This document shows positions 8,112 through 16,677 of a DNA stretch of 55,470 nucleotides, piece after piece. How positions within the stretch are numbered: the first letter of the stretch is position 1; each line of letters opens with the position of its first letter. The notes beneath the pieces were generated by a model. That model worked only from the letters and a program-made list of their open reading frames with translations, was not told where the DNA came from and did no database searches. Origin of the DNA: a virus; IMG/VR virus record IMGVR_UViG_3300045911_000113, positions 1-55,470 of that record. One strand, written 5' to 3'. The translations under genes were made by a program, and so were the position numbers.

Positions 8112-10172
8112 TTATCTCCTTTTTATTTTCATCTTTGCGTCGTTTTGACATGGGTTGCCATTTCTAATATTCGCGCGCGTGGCCGGCACCGTGAACGCAT
8201 TAAGTTCTTGGTTCGGCATTTTATTACCATCAGGTAAATCTTTTAAATTTTTATAGAATTTGAACTTTGACGCACTTAGTTTTGATAATCCGTCCGCAAT
8301 ATGAATTGCACCATTTTTCTTATAAACGTGCGTAGAATAATTTTGAAAGTTTACCATTTTATTGTGTACAGCATCTGTGGCATACCCCAACACACTCCAT
8401 AGTTGCCACGATTCGGCATTAGCTGGATTGGTATTAAGTGGCGCTGCTAATTCAGGTGCCGCAACGGGCGATCCGTTGGGACCACAAATTGGTGGTTTGC
8501 CGGTACTCAATAATTTTACAATGTCTTTTGTTTCAATATTTCTATCCAATCCATAGTAATCAGCAATAATGTCTTTATAGTTTTCGACAAATGAAAATAT
8601 TTGTGTTTTGGAATCTCGGAATGGTTGTGATTCTGTCTTACTGAATAAACTTTTTCTAAGTTGAGACACAGCCAATAGATCGCTTTTTACATTAGTATAT
8701 TTTTTACCACTATAATCGGTATAAAATTCTGTTTCTTCATACTTGGTATAATTCGAACTTGCACTGCCTTCGCCTAGCTTAGTAGATACAGAAATTTGAT
8801 CAAGATCAAACTCGGGCTCAATATCTTCTGTATCTACCAATACAAAACTAATTTTATTAGCCAATTCTATGGGATTTTTGGTTGGAGTATCACTGCCCAA
8901 TCCAATCATGTCTACTAACTTGTATGAATCATCTGCGGGAATAATAACTTCACCTTTAGTGTGTACTTGGTGAATGGCCGAGAAAATTTCTGACACATAG
9001 GGTAACGCGGCTGACATTTCCGGTGGTGCATTATTAATGAATTTGGCATACGATTTAAAAAGATCTTTCACGTCCTTTGCATAAAAGATATCATTAACAA
9101 TAGCTCTGAGCATTTGAAAGTCATCATCATTTGTTGTATTATTACGAATGGCATTTATTAGTGCTGTAGTAATTTGCCTTGCGCCTTCAGTACCAGTAAA
9201 CCGGTATGCAGGTAAATCTTGAATTTGTTTGAGTTTTTCAATTTTATGTTGATGTATCTTTATTGAAGATTCTGCAATATTACGTGCTTCTTTTAATTGT
9301 TCCGCCGTTGCGTTTGGATGATTTTTACGAGCTTCTTCCATAACAAGGTCAATAAAATTCTGGGGATATTTTATTTCATAGAATACACTACTACCAATTT
9401 TTACTCCACCGTCAAATCCTTCGGCTGAGATGAGTTGTACGGCGTCTTTGCCAAATAGATTTGTGGCTTTAAACGCTTCTTTACCCTTCTTTTTGCTAAC
9501 TGCGGAAGCATCAAGATCTTTAGCTGGAATGTCTACACCTAAATCACGGATTGCTTTTGCTACCAAACGACCGAATTCTCGCCCGGCCGGACTTTCACCG
9601 AATGGCTTGCGCTCGGCATCTCCGGAAGTAGCTTTTCCCATAATTGTACCAACATACAACTTGTTGTTATTAAACATCATATTGTACGTGTCTTGCAAGT
9701 ATTGTGCGGAAGCCTTGGTTGGATTCTGGAGAAACTTCAAAAATATCGGATCTTTACGGAGCGGATGATTTTTGGGACCAGGCACCTTGTCAATGTTTAT
9801 ATTGATAGCTTGTACCTTTCCGGCGTTAGTCTTTGCGGTTGGCTGGACGGTCGGGGTCGGTTTAGCTGCTTTGGCTGCTAACCGTGATGCCGGCTTCTTC
9901 GTTGGTGTTACCTGCGCATCATAATCCCTTGCAGCTTGTTGTTTTTCTTTTGCTGTGAGCGGAACAATCTTTCCATCAACGGATTTGTGGGTAGCTGGAA
10001 CCTTACCACGCTTGCCTTTAGGACCGTAGTATATGTTTCCGTAGTGTTCAAGACCCTGCGATGCGGCTGCTCTACTTAAACGCAAATTTGATGCCGGTGC
10101 CTCGGTTAGAGACTCGGACAACAATAGAAATTTATTGACAAAATTTACGATTTTCTTTGAGCGTACAAACAT
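8112..10172 (-). CDS. Large unknown protein of about 686 residues
   Basis: The frame opens at ATG 10211, but ATG 10172 has GGTGA 6 nt upstream and lies outside the hairpin at 10193-10229, so I favour it. N-terminal residues contain YYGPKGKRGKVPATHK, resembling the N-terminus of the winged-helix protein at 6059-6820. A Pro/Lys/Ala-rich linker (about 100-135) follows, then a long mostly helical region without recognised motifs. It ends 2 bp before the amidase start and its last codons provide the amidase ribosome binding site. It could be a virion or lysis-associated protein; this is only positional inference. Confidence 0.7.
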   Translation of the reverse strand: MFVRSKKIVNFVNKFLLLSESLTEAPASNLRLSRAAASQGLEHYGNIYYGPKGKRGKVPATHKSVDGKIVPLTAKEKQQAARDYDAQVTPTKKPASRLAAKAAKPTPTVQPTAKTNAGKVQAININIDKVPGPKNHPLRKDPIFLKFLQNPTKASAQYLQDTYNMMFNNNKLYVGTIMGKATSGDAERKPFGESPAGREFGRLVAKAIRDLGVDIPAKDLDASAVSKKKGKEAFKATNLFGKDAVQLISAEGFDGGVKIGSSVFYEIKYPQNFIDLVMEEARKNHPNATAEQLKEARNIAESSIKIHQHKIEKLKQIQDLPAYRFTGTEGARQITTALINAIRNNTTNDDDFQMLRAIVNDIFYAKDVKDLFKSYAKFINNAPPEMSAALPYVSEIFSAIHQVHTKGEVIIPADDSYKLVDMIGLGSDTPTKNPIELANKISFVLVDTEDIEPEFDLDQISVSTKLGEGSASSNYTKYEETEFYTDYSGKKYTNVKSDLLAVSQLRKSLFSKTESQPFRDSKTQIFSFVENYKDIIADYYGLDRNIETKDIVKLLSTGKPPICGPNGSPVAAPELAAPLNTNPANAESWQLWSVLGYATDAVHNKMVNFQNYSTHVYKKNGAIHIADGLSKLSASKFKFYKNLKDLPDGNKMPNQELNAFTVPATRANIRNGNPCQNDAKMKIKRR

Positions 10173-10192
10173 AAGATCACCAAAAAAAGAAC

Positions 10193-10229
10193 CCCCGATA
10201 TCCACCATCATAAATAGTAGATATCGGGG
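10193..10229 (-). promoter_or_regulatory. Hairpin with CTATTTATG motif in its loop and T-run downstream
   Basis: A perfect 10-bp stem CCCCGATATC/GATATCGGGG (10193-10202 with 10220-10229) encloses a 17-nt loop. On the minus strand the loop contains CTATTTATG and the stem is followed by GTTCTTTTTTT, so it looks like a terminator with a promoter-like motif inside. It precedes the start at 10172. Confidence 0.6.
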
Positions 10230-10251
10230 ACTCTGTTGCGAAAATCAAAGT

Positions 10252-10428
10252 TTATCGTGTATACTTTGATTCATGCACCTTTTGGGATTCTCGACGAATT
10301 CGTCCCTCTTGACGACGTTTCTGGGATTGTTCGTCTATACCTTTCACTGCTTTTGGTCGATGTTTGATACGTTCAAAAGAACTTACTTCGTCTTGCCAAT
10401 CATCATCGAGATATTCTAAGCCGCGCAT
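10252..10428 (-). CDS. Small charged protein, 58 residues
   Basis: I place the start at ATG 10428, which has CGGAG 6 nt upstream. The protein begins MRGLEYLDDDWQDEVSSFER and ends in a basic region rich in Arg, Lys and Gln. The start lies 13 bp after the stop of the membrane protein gene. No family recognised beyond a general resemblance to small conserved phage proteins. Confidence 0.6.
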   Translation of the reverse strand: MRGLEYLDDDWQDEVSSFERIKHRPKAVKGIDEQSQKRRQEGRIRRESQKVHESKYTR

Positions 10429-10441
10429 TTTTGCTCCGTTA

Positions 10442-10801
10442 TTATACGGTTGGAGGAGGTGGAGTTTTCTTCTTGAGGCCGGCCGCACGTAAGCCCACTG
10501 CGGCAGTTGCGGTCAATACGACATTGACGGTATCTGGGTTCCAATCAAGTGGATTATCTGGCAGTTGGAGGCCGAGAAAGGTTTCAACCTTGACGACCAA
10601 AAATGCCAAAACCGCGATAATGGCGAGCTTCACTACTTCTGGCAGCTTTGCCACCAATTCAGAACCGCGTTCGAGTAACTTTACTACGCTGCCGACAAGA
10701 GCGCCAACACCAAGAGACACTAAGTAAAAAACAAGTTCTACACCTGTTGTTGGGGTCGGGATTGCCGGAACTGTATCGGCAACTACCTGTAATAATAACA
10801 T
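10442..10801 (-). CDS. Small membrane protein, holin candidate
   Basis: 119 residues, ATG 10801 with CGAGGAG 8 nt upstream. Hydrophobic segments at about 21-40 (VELVFYLVSLGVGALVGSVV) and 57-72 (VKLAIIAVLAFLVVKV), a third weakly hydrophobic stretch near 90-106, and a basic C-terminal tail KKKTPPPPTV. Size, multiple membrane spans, charged tail and location in the same block as the amidase fit a holin, which would release the signal-less amidase. Holins are not defined by motif, so this remains a candidate. Confidence 0.55.
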   Translation of the reverse strand: MLLLQVVADTVPAIPTPTTGVELVFYLVSLGVGALVGSVVKLLERGSELVAKLPEVVKLAIIAVLAFLVVKVETFLGLQLPDNPLDWNPDTVNVVLTATAAVGLRAAGLKKKTPPPPTV

Positions 10802-10837
10802 TGAAAATCTCCTCGGGAAGTGACTGAACCAACTACT

Positions 10838-10851
10838 CTTATAAATATCAG
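10838..10851 (-). promoter_or_regulatory. AT-rich motif upstream of the holin-like gene
   Basis: Minus strand CTGATATTTATAAG, about 40 nt upstream of ATG 10801 and overlapping the stop of the HAD gene. It is a variant of the recurrent CTAYTTATA pattern. Confidence 0.3.
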
Positions 10852-11585
10852 TTTACTGTTACAAAACTACGATCCAACGATATAATAGTAGGTAATTCAG
10901 TTACACTCTTCAAGCGATATCTTGGCAAATGATATTGGTTCTCATACGCCCAAGTCCCTGTGGCATCTTCAATGAGAATATTGTTGATACCCAGCATTTG
11001 AGCCGAACGAATATCATCTCGTAAACTATCCCCAATGACCACGGTTTCGCTTGCGAGTAGTTCGTGATCGTTCAAGATTTGAGCGAGTTCTGCCGGAGTC
11101 TTTTGTGGATTTATATAAATCTTGTCATGATCAAAAATATTGTCAAGACCATTGTTCACGATTTTCCGCATTTGTATTGTGTAATCACCTTTAGTCAAGA
11201 TGAACATATTAAATCCAGCCGATTTATATGCGTGTAGTGTGTCTATTACACCATCGAATAAATCGTATGGTTCATTGAATACACTATCGCCAATGAACCA
11301 ACTGCGTTCTGCGGCTTCGTCATCTATGGGATTACCCATCATGATGTCAAGTGTAGCACTTGCGGCGGCAAAAGCTCGAGGAAAACGATTCTTGCTGAAC
11401 CCTTCCGGAGTTTCCGTGAATATGACATCAATACTTTTAAGCAAATTGAGACAGAATTGTTCTGTGTGACCCGTGCGTTCGAATTGATATTTCGCAAATT
11501 CGTTCTGCTTTTGTTTGTAAAAGATTGAACAATTACAAATAGTATTATCGAGATCAAAAATCAAATTCTTTGTTCTGGTTAACAT
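10848..11585 (-). CDS. HAD-superfamily hydrolase
   Basis: 245 residues. Motif I IFDLDNTIC gives nucleophile D11 and acid/base D13; motif II is MFILTKGD (Thr), a lysine of motif III lies in the YINPQKTP region, and motif IV is VVIGDSLRDDI. This is a typical phosphatase of the phosphoglycolate-phosphatase-like branch. It probably dephosphorylates a small metabolite such as a nucleotide or sugar phosphate. Its ATG follows the TGA of the dNMP kinase gene after one base, so the two are coupled, hinting at nucleotide metabolism. Confidence 0.82.
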   Translation of the reverse strand: MLTRTKNLIFDLDNTICNCSIFYKQKQNEFAKYQFERTGHTEQFCLNLLKSIDVIFTETPEGFSKNRFPRAFAAASATLDIMMGNPIDDEAAERSWFIGDSVFNEPYDLFDGVIDTLHAYKSAGFNMFILTKGDYTIQMRKIVNNGLDNIFDHDKIYINPQKTPAELAQILNDHELLASETVVIGDSLRDDIRSAQMLGINNILIEDATGTWAYENQYHLPRYRLKSVTELPTIISLDRSFVTVN

Positions 11586-11586
11586 A

Positions 11587-12135
11587 TCAGTTTACATTCG
11601 TATCAAGAAACCGACGAATCTGCGATTCTAGGTCTTGATCGGGGTCGTTGTTTATGAAGAAGTCAAATTTAGTATATGTGTCCAGAGCCGTTTCACTGAT
11701 GTGTAATCGAGCCTCTACAGTCAGAGAATTATTTTCTGAACGGGTGGGAGCAATAACACGAATGACTTGACCTCCGAAGCGGCTTTGAATGAATTCGACT
11801 TCATTTGGAAATCTACAATCGGTTATGCAAAACTTGTTTATGCCCCAAGTTTTTGAAAGATGGTGCATCCATGTTGCAGCAGTTTCTAACCAAACATTTT
11901 CTCCATATATGTTACGGCCTTGTTCAGTTCCATTAATTTGTAATGCTTTACGTACATGAGGCGGTTTTGTATGAAACACTTCATCATAAGTTGCTTGACC
12001 CTTACCCACAGTCCAAATTTTGAAGTGATCGGCCAACGCCCAACGATGATACCCCCGTGGTCGCAGGTAATTCTCATAGATGTAATCTTTACCAGAACCC
12101 GCTTTTCCGCTTAATGCAATAACCTCAATATCCAT
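11587..12135 (-). CDS. Deoxynucleoside monophosphate kinase-like protein (T4 gp1-like)
   Basis: 182 residues from the ATG at 12135, chosen for its strong AAGGAGATACGC site. P-loop GKAGSGKD (10-17) follows the first strand MDIEVIALS. KFCITDCRFPNEVEFIQ is a Walker B-like strand with the D-x-R-x-x-N-E pattern typical of phage dNMP kinases, and the end FFINNDPDQDLESQI resembles the family C-terminus. The enzyme would phosphorylate dNMPs from degraded host DNA. It is coupled to the downstream HAD gene and has its own sigma70-like promoter. Confidence 0.8.
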   Translation of the reverse strand: MDIEVIALSGKAGSGKDYIYENYLRPRGYHRWALADHFKIWTVGKGQATYDEVFHTKPPHVRKALQINGTEQGRNIYGENVWLETAATWMHHLSKTWGINKFCITDCRFPNEVEFIQSRFGGQVIRVIAPTRSENNSLTVEARLHISETALDTYTKFDFFINNDPDQDLESQIRRFLDTNVN

Positions 12136-12161
12136 GCGTATCTCCTTAGAGTTCAATATGA

Positions 12162-12190
12162 ACGGTAATGCCACGCATAATTTTTGTCAA
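12162..12190 (-). promoter_or_regulatory. Sigma70-like promoter of the dNMP kinase gene
   Basis: TTGACA (12190-12185), 17 bp, TACCGT (12167-12162) on the minus strand, in the 91-bp gap between the glycosyltransferase and kinase genes. It separates the glycan island from the following block. Confidence 0.5.
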
Positions 12191-12226
12191 CCCCAATTTT
12201 CTTTGAACAAATGTGTATATAAATCT

Positions 12227-13054
12227 TTATATACCTTTTCCGATGCCCCGATAATTACCATCGGGAAGCTTTCGGTTGGTACCAGGTTGATTGTGTGGGA
12301 GAAAGCCCCATTTCCACTCAAATTCGTTAAAGGCTTGAGATTCCCTATCCCTAAATTGTTGTGATTCTGCATTTTTTCTGGTGGCTACAGATCCAAAGTG
12401 ATAAAGTCGGAGTGCTCGGGTGCGTGGAAATCGAAAGTCAAGTAACTCATACTTTAACATGTGATCCCAATCACACACATTAGGACTGTTGTAGAATGTA
12501 TCAAATCCGCCCACCGCCATATAATAACGTTTGGCTACCACGAATGGAAAAATATGACCGTCTTCGGCTGTGGGTTGGTCGCCTTGTCGCGCCAATTCAA
12601 TTTCCAGAAAACGTTCATAGTCGAATGTTTGTAGGTCTTGACCGATATCCACTACTGGGAAATGAAACATACCTGGTCCTGTGGGTTCTATTTGATCCAC
12701 CGTCAATACAAATCGGTCGCCATATGTCTCGGTGACTTCCCGAATCTGTTCTTGCAGGCGACGGTCCCACTCCGTAGGAAACACATTATCATCATTAACA
12801 ATGAATACAAATGGGTTACTTGCTTGCATGACACCGGCATTCAAGGCAAATTGCATACCTCTGTTTGCGCCAAGATCAAGATACAATATTTCGCTATACT
12901 TCTCTAATACTTCACGACTTTCTTCAAAGAAGCCATCAACAACAACAAGAATTTCGGTTTCTGGATCTTTGCTATTCTCCACCGCAGATCGCAAACACAA
13001 ATCAAGATACTTGGGGTTACGATATGATGGAATGATTACGCTAACATTATTCAT
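12227..13054 (-). CDS. Family 2 glycosyltransferase
   Basis: 275 residues. The GT-A nucleotide-binding start VSVIIPSYRNPKYLDLCLRS is followed by ILVVVDG and the DXD-type motif FIVNDDNVFP (about 87-96). A GGFDTFYNSPNVCDWD segment resembles the acceptor region of galactosyltransferase-like GT2 enzymes. It would transfer a sugar from a nucleotide donor. It starts just after the RNase H stop and is the most downstream gene of the glycan island. Confidence 0.85.
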   Translation of the reverse strand: MNNVSVIIPSYRNPKYLDLCLRSAVENSKDPETEILVVVDGFFEESREVLEKYSEILYLDLGANRGMQFALNAGVMQASNPFVFIVNDDNVFPTEWDRRLQEQIREVTETYGDRFVLTVDQIEPTGPGMFHFPVVDIGQDLQTFDYERFLEIELARQGDQPTAEDGHIFPFVVAKRYYMAVGGFDTFYNSPNVCDWDHMLKYELLDFRFPRTRALRLYHFGSVATRKNAESQQFRDRESQAFNEFEWKWGFLPHNQPGTNRKLPDGNYRGIGKGI

Positions 13055-13056
13055 AT

Positions 13057-13458
13057 TTAATGACCGAGTCGTTTTACGAGTTCTGATCTAGGTACCCACT
13101 CCAATTTTATTTTATACCCTTGTCTTAGCATGTCATTCATTTTTTTAATTGCTTGTTCATAAAGATAAACAAGTCTTTTATTTTTAACTTTCCATTTTCC
13201 CGTAACCTGCGACACCACAAGTTGACTGTCCATTCTAATTGTCGCTTGTTTGTGTTGATGTTCTTTCAAAAAGCTGAGACATTCGACGAATGCCAAATAT
13301 TCGGCCTCATTGTTGGTAGTAAAGTTACCTGTTTCGCTAATACGCTTTGCTACAACCGGCCGGCTATGATTTTCGTCATAGACCGACCAGTAAATACCGG
13401 CGAACGTTTTACCGTTCTGTCCCAGTGTTCCGCCATCGGCGTAGAGTATTTGTGTCAT
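13057..13458 (-). CDS. Ribonuclease HI-like protein
   Basis: 133 residues from ATG 13458; upstream extension would overlap the epimerase gene. RNase H fold: ILYADGGT gives D8, NNEAEYLAF gives E51, IRMDSQLVV gives D77. The C-terminus aligns as EWVPRSELVKRLGH, where the family normally has VPRxxNxxADxLA, so the fourth catalytic Asp appears to be replaced. It would degrade RNA in RNA:DNA hybrids such as primers, but activity is uncertain without the fourth carboxylate. It is out of place within a glycan gene cluster. Confidence 0.8.
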   Translation of the reverse strand: MTQILYADGGTLGQNGKTFAGIYWSVYDENHSRPVVAKRISETGNFTTNNEAEYLAFVECLSFLKEHQHKQATIRMDSQLVVSQVTGKWKVKNKRLVYLYEQAIKKMNDMLRQGYKIKLEWVPRSELVKRLGH

Positions 13459-13505
13459 AATCAAGTCTTGCGTATAGTTCTTGAATTCGTTGTTCGCTCT
13501 GAAGA

Positions 13506-14540
13506 TTACACATGAACTGGCATCTTCCAGTATCCATCTTTGAGTGCCGCTGGCTTCCAATATTCATAGAGTCCTTTGTCTAATTCATATTCTTTCCAAA
13601 TAAAGCGTTCGCGCTTGGGTTGTGTTTTTGCCCACTCCCACATATTTTTTATGCCTTCGTATATATCGGTCTTGTGTTCAAATCCAAGAATCTCCACCGA
13701 CTTCTGATATGTTGGGTATGCGTGTCGCACTTCGTGCCGAGGCGGCAAGTGAATGATATTCACGCCAGACAATTCCTTTACGATTTCAGCAACTTCTAAA
13801 ATTGTAGTCTCTTTGATACCACCGAGATTGATGATTTGTCTACTAGCTTTGGCATCAATTCCCGCAATCCAAAGTGGTTCCAAACTATCGGTCATTTCAC
13901 TAAATGCCCGTGTTTGCAATCCATCGCCGTATACAGTGATTGGATCGCCCACCAATCCTTTGTAAATAGCTATGCCGCCGAAGTTCCGATAACTATCCCA
14001 AATGTTTTGATTGCGGCCATAAACATTGTGCGGACGAATGATGCACCAGTCAAGCCCGTGTTGTTCTCCTGCAATCTCAATATCGCGTTCCGCTGCCGCT
14101 TTAGCTACGCCATATGGGTCCACAGGATTACGCATCATATCTTCGTTGAATGGTGGGGTACTGTCTCCATATACAGCCATACTGGAAGTGAACACAAGTC
14201 GCTTGACACCATACTTGATGGACGCATTGATAATACTGGCAGTGCCTACCAAGTTATTGATATAGTTGAATCTACGAATGAACGGACTTACACACTCGGC
14301 AGCATATGCAGCAAAATGATACACGATATCAATTTCATTTGTTTCAAAGATTCTATCAATACTCTCGGGCTTATTTGCGATGTCATACCTGTAAAATATG
14401 ACACCTTCCGGTACATTCTCAGCATATCCACCAGAGAGATCGTCTACTCCAATCACGGTGACACCTGGTTTATTTTTGAGAATGTATTCGGCTAGTCGTG
14501 AACCTATCAATCCTGCGCAACCTGTGATCAATACCTTCAT
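13506..14540 (-). CDS. NAD-dependent sugar epimerase/dehydratase
   Basis: About 344 residues from ATG 14540, which has GGAGGAACAT upstream. Extended SDR fold: MKVLITGCAGLIGS contains GxxGxxG, GVDDLSGG follows the second strand, and PYGVAKAAAE gives the catalytic YxxxK. Similar to UDP-glucose 4-epimerase-like enzymes that interconvert nucleotide sugars, supplying donors to neighbouring glycosyltransferases. The exact sugar is not evident. Confidence 0.88.
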   Translation of the reverse strand: MKVLITGCAGLIGSRLAEYILKNKPGVTVIGVDDLSGGYAENVPEGVIFYRYDIANKPESIDRIFETNEIDIVYHFAAYAAECVSPFIRRFNYINNLVGTASIINASIKYGVKRLVFTSSMAVYGDSTPPFNEDMMRNPVDPYGVAKAAAERDIEIAGEQHGLDWCIIRPHNVYGRNQNIWDSYRNFGGIAIYKGLVGDPITVYGDGLQTRAFSEMTDSLEPLWIAGIDAKASRQIINLGGIKETTILEVAEIVKELSGVNIIHLPPRHEVRHAYPTYQKSVEILGFEHKTDIYEGIKNMWEWAKTQPKRERFIWKEYELDKGLYEYWKPAALKDGYWKMPVHV

Positions 14541-14563
14541 ATGTTCCTCCAACAAAAGTTTCA

Positions 14564-14573
14564 TTATAAATAG
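14564..14573 (-). promoter_or_regulatory. CTATTTATAA motif upstream of the epimerase gene
   Basis: Minus strand CTATTTATAA ends 23 nt upstream of ATG 14540, with the GGAGGA site between. It is a close match to the recurrent motif, without an obvious hairpin. Confidence 0.4.
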
Positions 14574-14590
14574 AAGTTCAATACCAAGTA

Positions 14591-14800
14591 TTAACCATGA
14601 AGAATTTTCTTTCCTGCAATGTGTGGAGGAATTTCTGTTTTAGGAGATTGATCTGATAAAAGTTTACGAAGTTCTTCATTCTCTTCAGTAAATTTCTTGT
14701 TTACTTCTTTCAACAACTTAATTTCAATTCGGTTCAAGATAAGTAGAACCACGACATAGATCGCGATGCACGATAGTATAATTTTAGCAAAAAGATTCAC
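14591..14800 (-). CDS. Small single-span membrane protein with coiled coil
   Basis: I prefer GTG 14800, since GGAGA lies 7 nt upstream; an in-frame TTG at 14806 is too close to the site. Residues 4-23 form a membrane helix (AKIILSCIAIYVVVLLILNR), followed by a charged heptad stretch (LLKEVNKKFTEENEELRKLL). It could be an inner-membrane spanin-like protein or a membrane anchor; sequence alone does not decide. It has its own sigma70-like promoter. Confidence 0.65.
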   Translation of the reverse strand: MNLFAKIILSCIAIYVVVLLILNRIEIKLLKEVNKKFTEENEELRKLLSDQSPKTEIPPHIAGKKILHG

Positions 14801-14829
14801 AGTCAATTCTCCGTAGTATAATTTTATTA

Positions 14830-14863
14830 AAGATAATAGACCCTCTCAACAAAGTCAAGAGGG
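14830..14863 (-). promoter_or_regulatory. Sigma70-like promoter overlapping a hairpin
   Basis: TTGACT (14858-14853), 17 bp, TATCTT (14835-14830) on the minus strand. The -35 lies in the loop of a CCCTCT/AGAGGG hairpin (14841-14846 with 14858-14863) that follows the stop of the upstream glycosyltransferase and may act as a weak terminator. Confidence 0.5.
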
Positions 14864-14878
14864 GATAAAATGATATTT

Positions 14879-15877
14879 TTATACGTGAACCAAATTATTC
14901 ACAAATGTTTGTGTAGTCGATACCCAACTAAATTTTTCTGCTGATCTAACCACGGCTTCCCGATCCAGTTGCATGGCAGGTCTGATATAATCCCCCAGCC
15001 GTTCCGTGGGATGGACCAAATATCCATTGACACCATGTTCTATGATATCCGGCGCAGCGCCGGTGTGGTAAGCAATGACAGGTGCGCCCGACGCGAGTGC
15101 TTCTAACATTACAATACCGAAGGTATCTGATAAGGACGGAAATACAAATACCGATGCTTGATGATATTCTGCAATGAGTGCATCACCACACTTTTTACCG
15201 ACGAATTTTGTATTGTTGTGTGTTCTTTCATCGAGGTCAATTAATTTTAATAAATGTGGACCATCACCTACTAGATGCTTTTTCATTCCTTCGGGTGGAA
15301 CTATCCGGATGAATTCATCCAGATTCTTTTCTTTCGATACGCGACTCACACACAAAATAGTATTTCGTATAGTAAACTGTGTTTTGCGGAATTTATTGTG
15401 ATCTACTCCACGACCCCACACCACGGTATTACAATCAAGATGGTTTTGTGCATCTCGACTGGGAACTAACACCACTGATGCGGGGCCGTGAAACCAATTC
15501 AAATATTTTCTAATGTGGTCTGGTGCGACACCCCACCACATATTTGCATATGATGCAAAATCGGTATGATACGAAGTAGTAAACTGTAATCCGCGTTGTA
15601 AGCAATATCTTCTTGCAGCAATACCCAATGGACCCTCGGTAGCAATATGAATATGCGTAGGATCAACACGACAAAATAGTTCCGGAAATTTCCACAAGTT
15701 TAATGATATGGAAATTTCTTTGTAAAATGGCAACCGAATGCAACGAAAGTTCTGAGGAGAAATGATGTGAACTTCCCATTTCATGTGTTCCATTTCGCGG
15801 ATAGTGTTCTGAAATGTAGTAACCACGCCATTTACTTGGGGTTCCCACGCATCAGTAACCAGTAATAATTTGTTCAT
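14879..15877 (-). CDS. Family 4 glycosyltransferase
   Basis: About 332 residues from ATG 15877, with TTGGA 8 nt upstream. GT-B fold: LLLVTDAWEPQVNGVVTTFQ at the N-terminus, THIHIATEGPLGIAARRYC, and C-terminal donor site MLEALASGAPVIAYHTGAAP with the conserved EX7E-like region. Resembles alpha-mannosyltransferases of the MgtA/SQD2 type. Part of the glycan island; acceptor unknown. Confidence 0.87.
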   Translation of the reverse strand: MNKLLLVTDAWEPQVNGVVTTFQNTIREMEHMKWEVHIISPQNFRCIRLPFYKEISISLNLWKFPELFCRVDPTHIHIATEGPLGIAARRYCLQRGLQFTTSYHTDFASYANMWWGVAPDHIRKYLNWFHGPASVVLVPSRDAQNHLDCNTVVWGRGVDHNKFRKTQFTIRNTILCVSRVSKEKNLDEFIRIVPPEGMKKHLVGDGPHLLKLIDLDERTHNNTKFVGKKCGDALIAEYHQASVFVFPSLSDTFGIVMLEALASGAPVIAYHTGAAPDIIEHGVNGYLVHPTERLGDYIRPAMQLDREAVVRSAEKFSWVSTTQTFVNNLVHV

Positions 15878-15930
15878 AATTTTGTCCAATGGATATTCTC
15901 ATACGACATCGGTTGTGGAGTTCGAAATTC

Positions 15931-16677
15931 TTACTTAGTCCAAACAGACGCGAAATTGTAATTACCATATAAACAAGTCAATCCCGATTGCCGTAAGTTG
16001 TTATGAACTGCTTGGATATCACAGTTGTAATGCATCGGCATATCATCGGTGTGTCCCGATAAATCAACGATCATATACAGCAATCCACCCACATTCAACG
16101 CATTTGCTAATTTCGTTCCATAAGAAATTTGCTTATCGGGAGGCAAGTGCTCCCATACAGCATCAGTAAATAGCATATCATATGTTTGTTTGAATTCGAA
16201 ATTCTCTTGAGGAATTATATGCATCGTAATGGGTAATTCGTATTTTTTGATACGCCACCGAGCAAACTCGGTAATGTAACTTTCAATATCAATATAATGC
16301 ACTTCCACATCAGGACGAAGTTTTGTAATGATATCGCAAAACACGCCCGTCCCGGCGCCAAAATCAGCAAAGGTTTTACCTGGATGTTGATGTATATTTT
16401 TTAGTCCATTGGGTATAAACTTATTAATTTTATTGGCCAGCCCTTGTAAATTTGAATTGGCTGTCAAGATATCATAAATATATGTTTTCGAATCGCTATA
16501 AAACCGTTCCAATGATTCATGTGATTTTACATCCACGGCATTAAGAGATCTATGCATTCGCATTTTATCAGAGATTTCCCACAACTCTTCACCGCTGAAT
16601 TCAGCAAAATCTTTTACAACACTACAATTAATTGTTAGCATCGGTTCTGGTTTAAAATTGAAAAAATCATATTCCAT
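15931..16677 (-). CDS. Class I SAM-dependent methyltransferase
   Basis: 248 residues; ATG 16677 shares a base with the TAA of the upstream gene (TAATG), indicating coupled translation. Motif I FADFGAGTGVFCDII, motif II VHYIDIES and motif IV MLFTDAVWEHLPP are evident. It probably methylates a sugar or glycan intermediate, given its position between glycosyltransferases. Confidence 0.82.
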   Translation of the reverse strand: MEYDFFNFKPEPMLTINCSVVKDFAEFSGEELWEISDKMRMHRSLNAVDVKSHESLERFYSDSKTYIYDILTANSNLQGLANKINKFIPNGLKNIHQHPGKTFADFGAGTGVFCDIITKLRPDVEVHYIDIESYITEFARWRIKKYELPITMHIIPQENFEFKQTYDMLFTDAVWEHLPPDKQISYGTKLANALNVGGLLYMIVDLSGHTDDMPMHYNCDIQAVHNNLRQSGLTCLYGNYNFASVWTK

